Shown: piece after piece, positions 7,631-18,650 of the stretch
Layout: the number at the start of each line of letters is the position of its first letter
How positions within the stretch are numbered: the stretch's first letter is position 1
From: Hyphomicrobiales bacterium
GTDB taxonomy: Bacteria; Pseudomonadota; Alphaproteobacteria; Rhizobiales; Devosiaceae
NCBI GenBank assembly: GCA_004144345.1
Contig: SEEL01000013.1
Span: 30,091-94,090, forward strand
Reading direction: 5' to 3'
Length of the DNA stretch: 64,000 nt
Made by a program: the position numbers and the translations under genes
Notes under the pieces: generated by a model
What the model saw: the letters and a program-made list of their open reading frames with translations, nothing else
Database searches by the model: none
Told to the model about the DNA's origin: nothing

Positions 7631-8718
7631 CCCAGCCGCTTCTGCGTCTTGCTGTCGAACAGATGCAACCGCGCGGCTTCGAAATTGAGCGTCAGCGCCT
7701 GCCCCGGCTTGAACTGTCCCTTGTCGGTGCAGCGCGCCGTGAGGATCGCCTCGCCGGCCTTGACGGTGACGAGGATGTCACTGCCCAGGGGCTCGAGCAT
7801 ATCGATGACGCCGTCGATGCTTGCAGCAGGTCCGGCTATGGGAAGGTCCGTCAGATGCTCGGGACGAATGCCCGCGAGGACGTTGCCGTCATTGGTGAGT
7901 GAAGGCAGGGCAGTCCCCTCGGGGAGAACAACCCTGCCGCCTCCTGCGAGGGAGAGAATGGGCCGCCCATTTTCCGTGCCGGCAGTCGCCGGCAGGATGT
8001 TCATGGTCGGCGAGCCGATGAACTCGGCCACGAAAACGTTGGCGGGCCGGTCGAACAAATCGTGCGGCGTGCCGACCTGCGCGATGTGGCCATCGAGCAG
8101 GCAGATGATCCGGTCCGCCAGCGTCATCGCCTCGAGCTGGTCGTGCGTGACGTACATGCTGGTGGTCTTGAGCGTCTGATGCAGGCGCTTGATCTGGCCG
8201 CGCATCTCGGCGCGCAGCTTGGCGTCGAGGTTGGAGAGCGGCTCGTCGAACAGGAACAGGCGCGGCTTTCGCACCATGGCGCGGCCAATGGCGACACGCT
8301 GGCGCTGACCGCCCGACAGTTCGCGCGGACGGCGCTCGAGGAGATGACCGATCTGCAGGATGTCGGCGACGCGCTTCACCTGCGCCTCGCGCTCGGCCTT
8401 GGGCACCTTCGCCAGATCGAGCGAGAAGCCGATGTTCTGCGCGACGGTCATATGCGGATAGAGGGCATAGTCCTGGAACACCATCGCGACCTGGCGTTCC
8501 TTGGGTGACAGCTCGTTGACGCGGGTGCCCTGCATGCGCAGTTCGCCACCCGAGATTTCCTCGAGACCGGCAACCATGCGCAGGATCGTGCTCTTGCCGC
8601 AGCCCGACGGCCCAACGAGGACGAGGAACTCGCCTTCCTTGATGTCGAAGCTGATGTCGTGCACCACCTCGACGGGGCCGTAACGCTTCACGAAGCGATC
8701 AATATCGATGGCGACCAT
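7627..8718 (-). CDS. Carbohydrate ABC transporter ATPase (UgpC/MsmK/MalK type)
   Basis: This 363-residue ATPase powers a sugar importer from the cytoplasmic face. Walker A is GPSGCGKST, the signature is LSGGQRQR, Walker B is LFLFDEPLSNLDAKLR and the switch His follows in YVTHDQ. The C-terminal third is the TOBE/regulatory domain typical of MalK and UgpC. It lies 18 bases after the permease at 8737. A second sugar importer at 15420-18591 has two permeases and a binding protein but no ATPase. ATPases of this type are often shared, so this one may energise both systems, which is inference. Confidence 0.95.
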   Translation of the reverse strand: MVAIDIDRFVKRYGPVEVVHDISFDIKEGEFLVLVGPSGCGKSTILRMVAGLEEISGGELRMQGTRVNELSPKERQVAMVFQDYALYPHMTVAQNIGFSLDLAKVPKAEREAQVKRVADILQIGHLLERRPRELSGGQRQRVAIGRAMVRKPRLFLFDEPLSNLDAKLRAEMRGQIKRLHQTLKTTSMYVTHDQLEAMTLADRIICLLDGHIAQVGTPHDLFDRPANVFVAEFIGSPTMNILPATAGTENGRPILSLAGGGRVVLPEGTALPSLTNDGNVLAGIRPEHLTDLPIAGPAASIDGVIDMLEPLGSDILVTVKAGEAILTARCTDKGQFKPGQALTLNFEAARLHLFDSKTQKRLG

Positions 8719-8736
8719 CAGGGGATCCTTTTCGAC

Positions 8737-9612
8737 TCAGCCCTTCACCGACCCGGCGGTGAGACCGGCGATGAGGAATTTCTGGGCAAATATGACGAGC
8801 AGCGTGACAGGCATCAGCTGCACGGTGACACCGGCGAACAGCACGCCCCAATTGGTCCCGCTCACCGAGTCCATCACCTCGGAGATGATGAGCGGTGCGG
8901 TCTTGGCGTGCTGCGTGGTGAAGATCAGCGCGAACAGATATTCGTTCCACGAGAAGATGAAGACGAAGATGGCGCAGGCGGCCACGCCCTGGAGGGCGAG
9001 CGGGAAGATCACGCGCGTCAGCGTCTGCAAAGTCGTCGCGCCATCGACCATCGCCGCTTCGTCGAGCGTGCGCGGAATCTTGTCGATGAACGTCTTCATG
9101 ATCATCGTGCACAGCGACACCCAGAAGGTCGCGTAGAGCACGATCAGGATGAAGTGCGTGTCACTGAGCTTGAGCGCGTCGACGAGTGGGAACAGCGGCA
9201 GCGTCACGACGATGGGCGGCAGGAGGCGGATGGCGATCAGATAGAGCACCGACCCCGCGAGCAAGCGGTTGGTGTAGCGCGAGTAGACGAAGCCCGACAG
9301 GATGCTCGCCGCACAGGCGAGAATGGTCGCGCCGACCGCCACGATCAGGCTGTTGCCAAGGGTGGCGAAGTAGCCGTTCCACGTCGTCGCCAGAGACACA
9401 TAGTGCTCCAGGGTGGGCGTGAACAACAGATCCGGCGGAAACTTGAAGATTTCCTTCTGCGACTTCAGCGAGGACACGATCACGTAGAGGATCGGGAAAG
9501 CCGACCACACCACAATCAACCCGAACAGGAACGTGCGGACGATTGAGCGCACCAGTGCCGAAGCCCGGCGTGCCGCGAGGTTGGGAACGACGAAGGGGGC
9601 GAGATCAGTCAT
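8737..9612 (-). CDS. Carbohydrate ABC transporter permease (MalG type)
   Basis: This 291-residue inner-membrane permease of a CUT1 sugar importer has about six hydrophobic helices. The cytoplasmic EAA loop that docks to the ATPase reads DEAAMVDGATTLQTL. The C-terminus ends IAGLTAGSVKG, typical of MalG-like subunits. Its ATG at 9612 lies inside the end of the preceding permease gene (8-base overlap, ATGACTGA), indicating coupling. It closely resembles the permease at 16890-17723, for example in the shared blocks PLFP, DTHFVLIVLYAT and WNEYLFA. The two importers therefore look like duplicates that diverged in substrate. Confidence 0.93.
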   Translation of the reverse strand: MTDLAPFVVPNLAARRASALVRSIVRTFLFGLIVVWSAFPILYVIVSSLKSQKEIFKFPPDLLFTPTLEHYVSLATTWNGYFATLGNSLIVAVGATILACAASILSGFVYSRYTNRLLAGSVLYLIAIRLLPPIVVTLPLFPLVDALKLSDTHFILIVLYATFWVSLCTMIMKTFIDKIPRTLDEAAMVDGATTLQTLTRVIFPLALQGVAACAIFVFIFSWNEYLFALIFTTQHAKTAPLIISEVMDSVSGTNWGVLFAGVTVQLMPVTLLVIFAQKFLIAGLTAGSVKG

Positions 9613-10477
9613 TGCCCTTGAGCATCCTTCTGTGCATGGCCCACAGGTAAACCGAGGCGACGAGGAGCGAGCCGATGACCATCAGCCAGCCAGTTGCCGA
9701 AGCGACGCCGAAATCCCCGTAACGGAAGGCGCTCTGGTAGAGGTAAAGCGCCAGCACCTCGGTGAGCCGCGCGGGGCCGCCACCAGTGAGCAGCCACACT
9801 TCGGAAAACAGGCGGAACGCGAACACGAAGCGGAAGATCAGCGAGATCAGGATCGCCGGGATCGTCAGCGGCATGGTGATGCGCCAGAACTCCTGCCAGC
9901 CCGTCGCACCATCGATGCGCGAGGCTTCATAGAGCGATTTGGGAACAGCGAGCATGCCGGCATAGATGAGCAGGAACGTGAACGGCAGGTGATGCCAGAT
10001 CGAGATCAGCGTCACCACGCCCAGCGCCAGCGGCGGCGACACGCTCCAATTGACCATGCCGAAGCCCATGGCCTCGATGGTGCGCGACAGCACGCCGCTG
10101 CCGGGATTGAGCATGATCTTCCACACCAGCACACCGACAACTTCGGAGATGGCGTAGGGCATGAGGATGATGGCGAACATCACCTTGGGGTAGCGCACAC
10201 CGCCGATGAACAGGGCGGCCATGCCGATCGCGATCGCCATCTCGATATAAACGATGGCATTGACGACGATGAGCGTGTTCAGCGCCGAGCGCCAGAAATA
10301 GGGGTTGGTCAGGACCGTCCAGTAATTGTCGAAGCCGACAAAGGTGAGACCGGTACCGTAGGTAGATTCGTTCAGGCTGAGCCAGAACACATAGAATGAC
10401 GGGATGGCGATGACCGCCAGCAGCAGGAGATGAGTTGGCACCAGCATCAGCATGGCCGCCGGATTCAATCGCTTCAT
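9605..10477 (-). CDS. Carbohydrate ABC transporter permease (MalF type)
   Basis: This 290-residue inner-membrane permease with six predicted helices pairs with the MalG-type subunit. The EAA loop is seen as YEASRIDGATGWQEF. I chose the ATG at 10477. A TTG three codons upstream (10486) is possible, but the ATG gives a conventional N-terminus (MKRLNPAAMLML). The gene is preceded by a strong hairpin that separates it from the binding-protein gene. It is paralogous to 17713-18591; both contain SEVWLLTGGGPAR. Confidence 0.92.
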   Translation of the reverse strand: MKRLNPAAMLMLVPTHLLLLAVIAIPSFYVFWLSLNESTYGTGLTFVGFDNYWTVLTNPYFWRSALNTLIVVNAIVYIEMAIAIGMAALFIGGVRYPKVMFAIILMPYAISEVVGVLVWKIMLNPGSGVLSRTIEAMGFGMVNWSVSPPLALGVVTLISIWHHLPFTFLLIYAGMLAVPKSLYEASRIDGATGWQEFWRITMPLTIPAILISLIFRFVFAFRLFSEVWLLTGGGPARLTEVLALYLYQSAFRYGDFGVASATGWLMVIGSLLVASVYLWAMHRRMLKGND

Positions 10478-10503
10478 GTCAGCCAACCCCCGGCGTGATA
10501 GAA

Positions 10504-10531
10504 AGGCCGCCGCACACAGATGCGGCGGCCT
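10504..10531 (-). terminator. Intra-operon hairpin between binding protein and permeases
   Basis: An 11-base perfect stem (AGGCCGCCGCA paired with TGCGGCGGCCT, 6-base loop) lies between the stop of the binding-protein gene (10544) and the first permease. Read on the minus strand it is followed by TTTCT. Such hairpins typically cause partial termination or protect the upstream message, so that the binding protein is made in excess over the membrane subunits. Confidence 0.65.
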
Positions 10532-10543
10532 GTAGGCTATAGC

Positions 10544-11809
10544 TTACTTCGACTTGGCGACGAGCGCTTCGGTCCGGGTCTGGAGGTCCGCAGCTGCCTG
10601 CTCCGGAGTCTTCAGCCCGAGAAGGGCACCGTGCATCTCTTCGATGAACAGGGCCGTGGCTTCGACGGCGCCGTCGAAGGCCGGGATGGCGATCGAGGCA
10701 TCGCGGAGGCCGACCGCTTCAGCAGCCGCATAGGGCAGCTTTTCGATGATGCGCGGATCGTCATATGCAGCCGGACGCACCGGGCCGTTGCCGTTGAGCG
10801 CGGCGCGAACAGTCGCTTCCTTGCTCGAGAGCTCACGGATCAGGTCGTAGGCCAGTTCCTTCTGGGTCGAATTGCCCGGGATGGCCCACGACCAGAATTC
10901 GGTGTTGGCCGCCGACTTGCCGGCCACATTGGTCGGATACGGGATGGCATTGATCTGGCCCGGATAGAGCGAGGCGGCCGGATCGTTAAGCGCCGTGTAG
11001 CGCGCGAACGGGTTGATCGCGAACACGCCGCGGCCCTCACGCATGGTCGCGATGAGTTCGTCGAGGCTGTAGGTGGTGGCGTTCGGCGGAATGACGCCTT
11101 CCTGATGGAGCTTGGCCAGTTCGGTAAGGCCGGCGATCATTTCCGGCGAATTGGCATGCACGCTCAGGTCGGGGGCGATGTAGGTCGCACCGAAGGCGCT
11201 GAGGAACTGCAGCGGCGTGACGTGCGTCTCGGCCGTGATGATCAGGCCATGGACGCGGGTGCCGTCTTCGCGGACGTGAGTGGCGGCGCGGGCGGCAGCC
11301 AGAAGCTCGTCCAGCGACGTCGGCACGGCAATGCCGCGCTCGTCGAGGATGGCCTTGTTATAGAGCATCGCGTTGGTGGCATGACGGTAGGGAATCGCAA
11401 CGCGCTTGCCGTCGATGGCAGTGGCGTCGAGCAGGCCCTTGGAGATGCCTTCAAGGTCTTCGATGGGGTTGGCGGCCATCAGGTCGTCCAGCGGCTCGAG
11501 CAGGCGAGCGACGCTCGGCACGACGCGGGTGTTGAGCACGACCGCGAGGTCGACGCTGGTCTCGCCCAGGCTCATCTCGCGCAGGAGACGGTCATGCAGC
11601 GGCCCGATATCGAGCGTGACCCAGTTGAGCGTGACATTGTTCCGCTCGGCCCATTCGCCCGCAATGTTCTGCGCCGTGGCGAGATCGCCGCCGGTGGCCG
11701 CGGTCTTGTGCACGTTGTGCGAAATGATGGTCAGCGTACGCGGTTCCTGGGCCATGGCGGTTCCCGCCATTGCCACCAGCATCGCTGTAGCCAGAATTCT
11801 CTTCAGCAT
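10544..11809 (-). CDS. Sugar ABC transporter substrate-binding protein
   Basis: This 421-residue extracellular solute-binding protein family 1 member is exported to the periplasm by a Sec signal peptide (MLKRILATAMLVAMAGTAMA, cleavage likely after AMA). The ATG at 11809 is preceded by a GGAGG ribosome binding site; a longer frame upstream has none of these features. It is the first gene of the minus-strand importer operon ending at 6186. It resembles the binding protein at 15420-16709; both contain FDIGPL, a block on leftmost LRE(M/L)SL, and GNST/GNGPV-type C-terminal segments. The ligand is unknown. Confidence 0.92.
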   Translation of the reverse strand: MLKRILATAMLVAMAGTAMAQEPRTLTIISHNVHKTAATGGDLATAQNIAGEWAERNNVTLNWVTLDIGPLHDRLLREMSLGETSVDLAVVLNTRVVPSVARLLEPLDDLMAANPIEDLEGISKGLLDATAIDGKRVAIPYRHATNAMLYNKAILDERGIAVPTSLDELLAAARAATHVREDGTRVHGLIITAETHVTPLQFLSAFGATYIAPDLSVHANSPEMIAGLTELAKLHQEGVIPPNATTYSLDELIATMREGRGVFAINPFARYTALNDPAASLYPGQINAIPYPTNVAGKSAANTEFWSWAIPGNSTQKELAYDLIRELSSKEATVRAALNGNGPVRPAAYDDPRIIEKLPYAAAEAVGLRDASIAIPAFDGAVEATALFIEEMHGALLGLKTPEQAAADLQTRTEALVAKSK

Positions 11810-12161
11810 AGGGATCCTCCCGTACTCCGGTTCCTGAATCGACCGGTCGTTTTCATATACGATAGTCGCGATCATAGGTGTCAAGATAAAGTTGGGACTT
11901 GCCCAGCGACATCATTGCCGCATCGCGCCATCTCGTGCGGTAAGGACGGCAGACCAACGATCATCGGCATTTCCCGGGTCTTTTCCCGGGATTTAAGCGA
12001 CTTTTACCTACAATCCGGCGGAAATGCCCCCTCGCGCAAGCGCCCACTCTCGTTGACACTGACAAAAGCTCCTTTTACATATGATTGCAAGTTCACGGCA
12101 TACGTGCCCTGCTTGCGCAGACGAACTCTCTCCCTTCGGCTACAAAGGCGTCTACCTTTCC
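11810..12161. other. 352-base divergent intergenic region
   Basis: This gap carries the promoters of the importer operon (minus strand, from 11809) and the module-2 operon (plus strand, from 12162). It contains a CCCGGG-N6-CCCGGG hairpin at 11973-11990. It also has an A/T-rich half-palindrome TCATATACGA at 11853-11862 and the related ACATATGATT near 12077. The TGTAG-N5-CTACA operator of the RpiR sites is absent. I could not place -35/-10 boxes with confidence. Confidence 0.5.
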
Positions 12162-13016
12162 ATGACGAGCAATTCACTCATCGGACAGCGACCGGACCTC
12201 AGTCTCAGTCGGTTCGACCCGCTGCCGCGCATTATGTTTTACGACGATTTCAACCAGGGTATGTCCGGTTGGAACGAGTTGCTGGGCAACTACACCGGCA
12301 GCCTTCGCAAGATGCATCCGGGCTACAAGCAGTTCACCCCGCCCATGCTGAGCAACGTCACCCACTGGGATGGCGGCACGCATGGCGGCCTCACCGGCTC
12401 GTATGCGCTCAAGCTCGCGACGCGCCCCGGCCGCGGCTCGCAGACCGTGAGCCTCAAGCGCATGACCTTCCCGCGCGCCTGCACGATGCAGCTCGAGGCG
12501 TTCTTCACCTTCAAGCCTGAAGCGACCGAGCTCGAACTGTCCGACAAGGATGTGCGCTCGTGGGGCGTCGTGCTCGACATCCAGGACAAGAACCATCGCG
12601 TCCTGCCGCAGATTCGCTACCTCAACTCGCTCAATGGCGAGCTGCAGAACAAGTGGCAGTACAAGGAAGAGAGCGTCAAATTCGACGACGTGGGCGACAA
12701 GACGGTCACCATCTACCACTACGGCGAGGAGAACTGGAAGGACATCCCGGGCGGGCAGCAGCTGCTCTGCTACAATGAGATTCCAACCAAGATCAACTGG
12801 CACTACTTCCGGCTAGGCTTCGACGTGCGGACGCTGCGTTACACTGAGCTGCAGTGCAACGATCTGGTGATCGACCTGTCGAGCCTGGGCACGCTGAAGT
12901 TCGACGCCATGCCGAACCTGCAGAATCTGTTCAACGTGATTCCGTTCGTGGATACCGACTCGGAAAAGCGGGCCTTCCTCTATTTCGACTCCATCCTCTT
13001 GTCGGGAGACTGGTAA
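12162..13016 (+). CDS. Conserved protein of unknown function, module 2 (paralogue of 2195-3073)
   Basis: This 284-residue cytoplasmic protein is homologous over its full length to the module-1 protein. It shares LPRI, PMLSN, THWD, KPEAT, IRYLN, DIPGG, LCYNE, NWHYF, LQCND and SGDW. I chose the ATG at 12162 because the N-terminus then aligns with its paralogue (SRFDPLPRI against SKFSPLPRI); the ribosome binding site is weak. Conserved Trp, His, Asp and Glu residues in THWD, LCYNE and NWHYF could form a binding or active site. The fold is likely all-beta. It starts an operon continuing through the small partner, an aldolase and an aldo/keto reductase. Confidence 0.83.
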   Translation: MTSNSLIGQRPDLSLSRFDPLPRIMFYDDFNQGMSGWNELLGNYTGSLRKMHPGYKQFTPPMLSNVTHWDGGTHGGLTGSYALKLATRPGRGSQTVSLKRMTFPRACTMQLEAFFTFKPEATELELSDKDVRSWGVVLDIQDKNHRVLPQIRYLNSLNGELQNKWQYKEESVKFDDVGDKTVTIYHYGEENWKDIPGGQQLLCYNEIPTKINWHYFRLGFDVRTLRYTELQCNDLVIDLSSLGTLKFDAMPNLQNLFNVIPFVDTDSEKRAFLYFDSILLSGDW

Positions 13017-13353
13017 TGCTGGCTGAAAGCTACACCGCCGTCATCGCCCGGGGCGAAGACTGGATCGATGGTTCGGCCACCGAACCCTATGAGGCAAGCT
13101 GGGCGCGCGAGGCGATCATCGTCGTGCGCACGCTCGAGAGCGGCACGCTGGGCAAGGGCGCCAAGGCGCATGTCCAGATCTCGCTCGACGGCATGCGCTG
13201 GATCGACGAGGGCAGCAGCCTCGACATCCGCCCTGAGGTCGATGGCCTCAGCATGGCGCGCCTCACGCATTTCGGTCACTACATTCGCCTCAGGGCCGAA
13301 ATGCCCGAGGGCATGACCGGCTACATGCTGGCAACACTCCAACTCAAGGCCTG

Positions 13354-13354
<1 letters not shown>
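13016..13354 (+). CDS. Conserved small protein, module 2 (paralogue of 1870-2202)
   Basis: This 112-residue protein of unknown function is the partner of the larger module-2 protein. Its ATG overlaps the preceding stop by one base (TAATG), and its own stop overlaps the aldolase start (TGATG), so three genes are translationally coupled. It matches the module-1 small protein through TAVIARG, EPYE, AREAIIVVRTLE, VQISLDGMRWIDEGS and a C-terminal MLATLQLKA against ALLTISLKE. There is no signal peptide or membrane helix. The strict pairing in both copies suggests that the two products form a complex. Confidence 0.82.
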
Positions 13355-15149
<1,795 letters not shown>

Positions 15150-15174
15150 CACGGCGTCATCGCCGGCGTGTTTA

Positions 15175-15204
15175 GGGCATCGGCATCGCGCCGGTGCCCT
15201 TTTT
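15175..15204 (+). terminator. Rho-independent terminator after the module-2 operon
   Basis: GGGCATCGG pairs with CCGGTGCCC (one G-T wobble) around a 7-base loop, followed by five T residues. It lies 25 bases after the aldo/keto reductase stop. Confidence 0.85.
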
Positions 15205-15379
15205 GTTATGTGCTCACGCGCCGGCATCCTCGTCCGTGGACGAGCACGCGTGCGCCGACACCGGCTGACGGCTCAGCCGGGCTCAACAATTGTCATTGAT
15301 GCAGCTTGGAATGGATCAGCGTCGGGCGCAGTGGCCGCTGAACGCTGGCCTGCTCCGGGAGTCCGGTCGCGGGCGAAGG

Positions 15380-15410
15380 GTCGAGTGGCACGGCGCGCGC
15401 GCCACTCGAC
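15380..15410 (-). terminator. Hairpin after the second importer operon
   Basis: A perfect 10-base stem (GTCGAGTGGC and GCCACTCGAC, 11-base loop) lies 10 bases beyond the stop of the binding-protein gene on the minus strand. There is no T-run, so it may act as a message-end stabiliser rather than a strong terminator. The rest of 15205-15379 shows nothing that I can name. Confidence 0.55.
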
Positions 15411-15419
15411 TTCAGATGC

Positions 15420-16709
15420 TTATGCCGGCAGCAGCGGCTGGATCGCGGCGTCGGCGTCGGCCATCGCCTGCTCGGCGGTCTTCTGGCCGAGGACAGCGAG
15501 ATGCACCTGCTCGTTGAACAGGTCGGCAACGCGGGTGGCGTTGTCGAAGGCCGGCAGCGCAACGCGGGCGCTGTCGAGCGCCGCCTTGGCGGCGTCGGCG
15601 TAGCTCAGCGCCTTGCGGATGTCTTCGTTCTCGTAGACCGAGCGACGAACCGTGGCATTGCCGTTGAACTGCATGTCCAGCTGCATCTTGTTGCTCGACA
15701 TGTGCTTGATGAAGCTCCAGGCGAGGTCCTTGCGCAGGCCGTTCTTCGGGATGATCATGCCCCAGATTTCGACAGTGCCCGGAGCGTAGGGCCCGAGTTC
15801 CGCGCGGGTCTCTTCCGAGGTCGGCATCGGCATGTTCTTGATCTTGCCGGGGAACTGGCTCTTCTCGGGGTCGTTGAAGACCACCGCACGGTTGAAGCCA
15901 CCCGGATACATCGCAGCGCGGCCGGTCTGCATCCAGGTCAGCGGATCTTCCGAAGTCATGCTGGTGACGTTGCGCGGCAGCGCACCGGCGGCATAGAGAT
16001 CGGCAAGCATCGCGACGGTCTTCACCATCGGCGGCTCCTGCACCACGCTCTTGAAGTCCGGCGTGATCAGATCGCCGTTCCAGGCGCGGGCCATCTGGAC
16101 CAGCGACACATAGTTGAGCGGGATGGCATAGCCCACAACGCTGACACCGTCTTCGGTGTAGGTGCAAGCCTTGGCGATCTCGGCCAGCTCTTCGATGGTT
16201 TCCGGACCCTTCGAGAAGCCACGCTTGGCGAGGATCTCTTCATTGTAGTGCAGGCCCGGGACCGGACCACGCGACGGGATGGAGAGCAGCTTACCGCCCA
16301 CCCGCATGCCTTCGACGAAGCCGGGGAAGATGTCTTCGAAGTTCTCAATCGGGTCCTTCTCCTGGTAGTCGTCCAGCGGCTCGAAGAGACCGGCGAGCTG
16401 CTGCGTCATCTGCGTGTTCAGCACGTAGCCGATATCGAGCGTGGTCTGGTTGAGCGAAAGCTCGCGCAGCAGGCGCTCCTGAAGCGGGCCAATGTCGAAC
16501 GTGGTCCAGGCGATCGGCGTGCCGGTCTCGGCAGTCCAGGGCGCAGTGGTGTCGCCACCGGCGCCGCTGATGCTCATCGTCTCATGGGTCTTGTGACCAA
16601 AGACCTGAAGCGGATCGGCGGCGAAGGCGCCGGTGGGCCAGCCAGCGAGGCTGAGGCCGAAGAAAGCCGAGCCGGTACCGAGAACCGTTCGACGAGAGAT
16701 GTTTGACAT
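15420..16709 (-). CDS. Sugar ABC transporter substrate-binding protein, Tat-type signal
   Basis: This 429-residue periplasmic solute-binding protein family 1 member opens MSNISRRTVLGTGSAFFGL, a twin-arginine motif followed by a hydrophobic stretch and an AFA cleavage site. It is therefore likely exported by the Tat system, unlike the Sec-exported paralogue at 10544. The ATG at 16709 has an AGGAGG ribosome binding site. It is downstream of the two permease genes, separated by 180 bases that may hold a further promoter. Most such operons put the binding protein first, so this order is a little unusual. The ligand is unknown. Confidence 0.92.
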   Translation of the reverse strand: MSNISRRTVLGTGSAFFGLSLAGWPTGAFAADPLQVFGHKTHETMSISGAGGDTTAPWTAETGTPIAWTTFDIGPLQERLLRELSLNQTTLDIGYVLNTQMTQQLAGLFEPLDDYQEKDPIENFEDIFPGFVEGMRVGGKLLSIPSRGPVPGLHYNEEILAKRGFSKGPETIEELAEIAKACTYTEDGVSVVGYAIPLNYVSLVQMARAWNGDLITPDFKSVVQEPPMVKTVAMLADLYAAGALPRNVTSMTSEDPLTWMQTGRAAMYPGGFNRAVVFNDPEKSQFPGKIKNMPMPTSEETRAELGPYAPGTVEIWGMIIPKNGLRKDLAWSFIKHMSSNKMQLDMQFNGNATVRRSVYENEDIRKALSYADAAKAALDSARVALPAFDNATRVADLFNEQVHLAVLGQKTAEQAMADADAAIQPLLPA

Positions 16710-16889
16710 GAAGTCCTCCTTGTCGGCAGTCATTGAACGGGAGCTGCCGTTCCCCTTTCAGTCGCGGAGCCACGAACATCGTGACCTCCGACGCGTCCGG
16801 CAGGACACGCGATCCTCAGCCGGACACCGAAACTTTTGACCCGGTGGGCCCGCAGGCGGACGATCCTGCACCATCCGGATGCGAGCAAT

Positions 16890-17723
16890 TCACCCCTTGG
16901 TGGCGCCAGCGGTGAGGCCGGCGATCAGATATTTCTGGGCGAGCAGGACGAAGATGAGGACCGGGAGCAGCTGGAGCGTGGCGGCAGAAAACAGCACGCC
17001 CCATTCCACGCCGTCGATGGCGCCGATCATTTCCGAGATCACCAGCGGCGCCGTGCGCGCCCGTGTCGTGGTGAAGATGAAAGCGAACAGATATTCGTTC
17101 CACGCATAGACGACGACGAACACCGAGAGCGACACCATGCCCGGGGCGACGAGAGGCAGGATCACCTGCCGGAGCAGCTGCCAGGTATTGGCGCCGTCAA
17201 CCTTGGCGGCCTCGTCGATCTCCCGCGGGATCTGATCGACAAAGGTCCGCATCATCACCGTGCCCAGCGACACGTAGAGCGTCGCGTAGAGCACGATCAG
17301 GACGAAGTGGGTGTCGTTGAGGCCGAGATAGTTGATGACCGGGAACAGCGGCAGGGTCAGCACGATCGGCGGGAACAGGCGGATGACGACGAGGAAGAAG
17401 ACGCTCGCGGTCAGCGCTTTGCTGTTGAAGCGGGAATAGGCATAGCCCGCGATGGTGCAGAGCGCGACCGCGAGGACGGTGGCGCCCGCGGTGACGCCGA
17501 AGCTGTTGGCGAGGCCGGTAAAGAAGCTGCCCCACTTCACCCACAGCGCCTCGTAATTGGCGAGCGTGGGGACGAATTGCAGCTTCGGCGGGATCGCGAA
17601 GATGTCACGGTCGGCCTTGAAGGACGACAGGATGATGACCGCGATCGGGAGCAGCGACCAGATCAGGACAGCGCCGAAGGCGATGGTCTTGAAGACAACA
17701 ACCGCAAGCCGCTTAGCGTGCAT
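16890..17723 (-). CDS. Carbohydrate ABC transporter permease (MalG type), second importer
   Basis: This 277-residue inner-membrane subunit has about six helices and the EAA loop DEAAKVDGANTWQLL. Its C-terminus is LIAGLTAGATKG. The start at 17723 overlaps the preceding permease by 11 bases. It pairs with the MalF-type subunit at 17713. No ATPase gene accompanies this importer, so it probably uses the ATPase at 7627-8718 or one encoded elsewhere. Confidence 0.93.
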   Translation of the reverse strand: MHAKRLAVVVFKTIAFGAVLIWSLLPIAVIILSSFKADRDIFAIPPKLQFVPTLANYEALWVKWGSFFTGLANSFGVTAGATVLAVALCTIAGYAYSRFNSKALTASVFFLVVIRLFPPIVLTLPLFPVINYLGLNDTHFVLIVLYATLYVSLGTVMMRTFVDQIPREIDEAAKVDGANTWQLLRQVILPLVAPGMVSLSVFVVVYAWNEYLFAFIFTTTRARTAPLVISEMIGAIDGVEWGVLFSAATLQLLPVLIFVLLAQKYLIAGLTAGATKG

Positions 17724-18591
17724 TGAACATCTCCTTCTGCAGCTGGCGCAGGTAGAACAGAGCGAGGATCAGGGAGAGCCCGACAAGCAGCCAGCCTGTG
17801 GCGGATGCCTTGCCGAAGTCGTTGTAGCGGAAGGCCTCGAGGTACAGATAAATCGCCAGCACCTCGGTCTGCCGGGCGGGTCCACCACCTGTGAGCAGCC
17901 ACACTTCCGAGAACAGGCGGAAGGCGAAGATGTAGCGGAACAGCATCGCCACAAGGATCGCGGGCATCAGCAGGGGCAGCGTGATTTGACGGAAGCGCGT
18001 CCACGGCGATGCGCCATCGACCTGCGCCGCTTCGTAGAGCTCACCCGGGATACCGAGGCGCGCCGAATAGAGGATGATGAAGGTGAAGGGCAGGTTCAGC
18101 CAGATCGACAGCAGCGACACCATCAACAGGCCGTGCGTCGGGTTCACGGCCCAGTCGAGGTTCGGCAAGCCGAGGAATGCCAGTGCCTGCGACAGCAGGC
18201 CGATGTCGGGCTCGAACAGGAAGCGCCACATCACCACTGCGGTGACTTCGCTGACGGCGTAAGGGGCGAGCACGGCCGCGAGCATCAGGGCACGGGCGGG
18301 CGTACCGCTGGCGAACAGCAGCGCAATGCCCATCGCGAGGAGAATTTCGACGTGCACGATGATCAGCACGACGATGATGGTGTTGAGCGCCGATTTCCAG
18401 AACCGGCCATCCGACAGAACGGCAATGTAGTTGTCGAACCCGACGAACTCTGGCGACACGCCGAAGGACGACCGGTTGAAGGACAGGATGAAAATGTAGA
18501 CCGCCGGCACAAGGATGAGCAGGACCAGCAAGGCCTGAACTGGCGACACCAGAAGCCAGGCGGTCTGGAGGGGACGTCGGATGGAACTCAT
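17713..18591 (-). CDS. Carbohydrate ABC transporter permease (MalF type), second importer
   Basis: This 292-residue inner-membrane subunit has a typical EAA loop (YEAAQVDGASPWTRF) and the SEVWLLTGGGPAR block shared with 9605-10477. The ATG at 18591 was preferred because the protein then starts MSSIRRPLQTAW directly before the first membrane helix; a longer frame adds 22 basic residues. It is the first gene of the operon. The 132 bases upstream, between it and the RpiR gene, carry two candidate RpiR operators. Confidence 0.92.
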   Translation of the reverse strand: MSSIRRPLQTAWLLVSPVQALLVLLILVPAVYIFILSFNRSSFGVSPEFVGFDNYIAVLSDGRFWKSALNTIIVVLIIVHVEILLAMGIALLFASGTPARALMLAAVLAPYAVSEVTAVVMWRFLFEPDIGLLSQALAFLGLPNLDWAVNPTHGLLMVSLLSIWLNLPFTFIILYSARLGIPGELYEAAQVDGASPWTRFRQITLPLLMPAILVAMLFRYIFAFRLFSEVWLLTGGGPARQTEVLAIYLYLEAFRYNDFGKASATGWLLVGLSLILALFYLRQLQKEMFNAR

Positions 18592-18650
18592 GTTGGCTTT
18601 CGCAGCGTCGTCACAAAAAAGACGCCCCCTACGAAGGGAGCGCAACTTAA

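Noticed and set aside
6246..7688. 480-codon plus-strand open frame
   Set aside because: It lies opposite the Gfo/Idh/MocA gene and its small neighbour, has no family resemblance and has shadow composition.
11973..11990. CCCGGG-N6-CCCGGG as an operator or terminator
   Set aside because: The arms are self-palindromic and short, there is no T-run, and no regulator can be linked to it.
11853..12086. TCATATACGA and ACATATGATT as paired GntR-type operators
   Set aside because: The two sites match poorly, and no GntR gene is in the window; chance A/T-rich promoter sequence explains them.
10520..12520. 666-codon plus-strand open frame opposite the binding protein
   Set aside because: It is antisense to a clear signal-peptide-bearing binding protein and continues out of frame into the module-2 gene. 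Its composition is Arg/His/Gly-rich shadow sequence.
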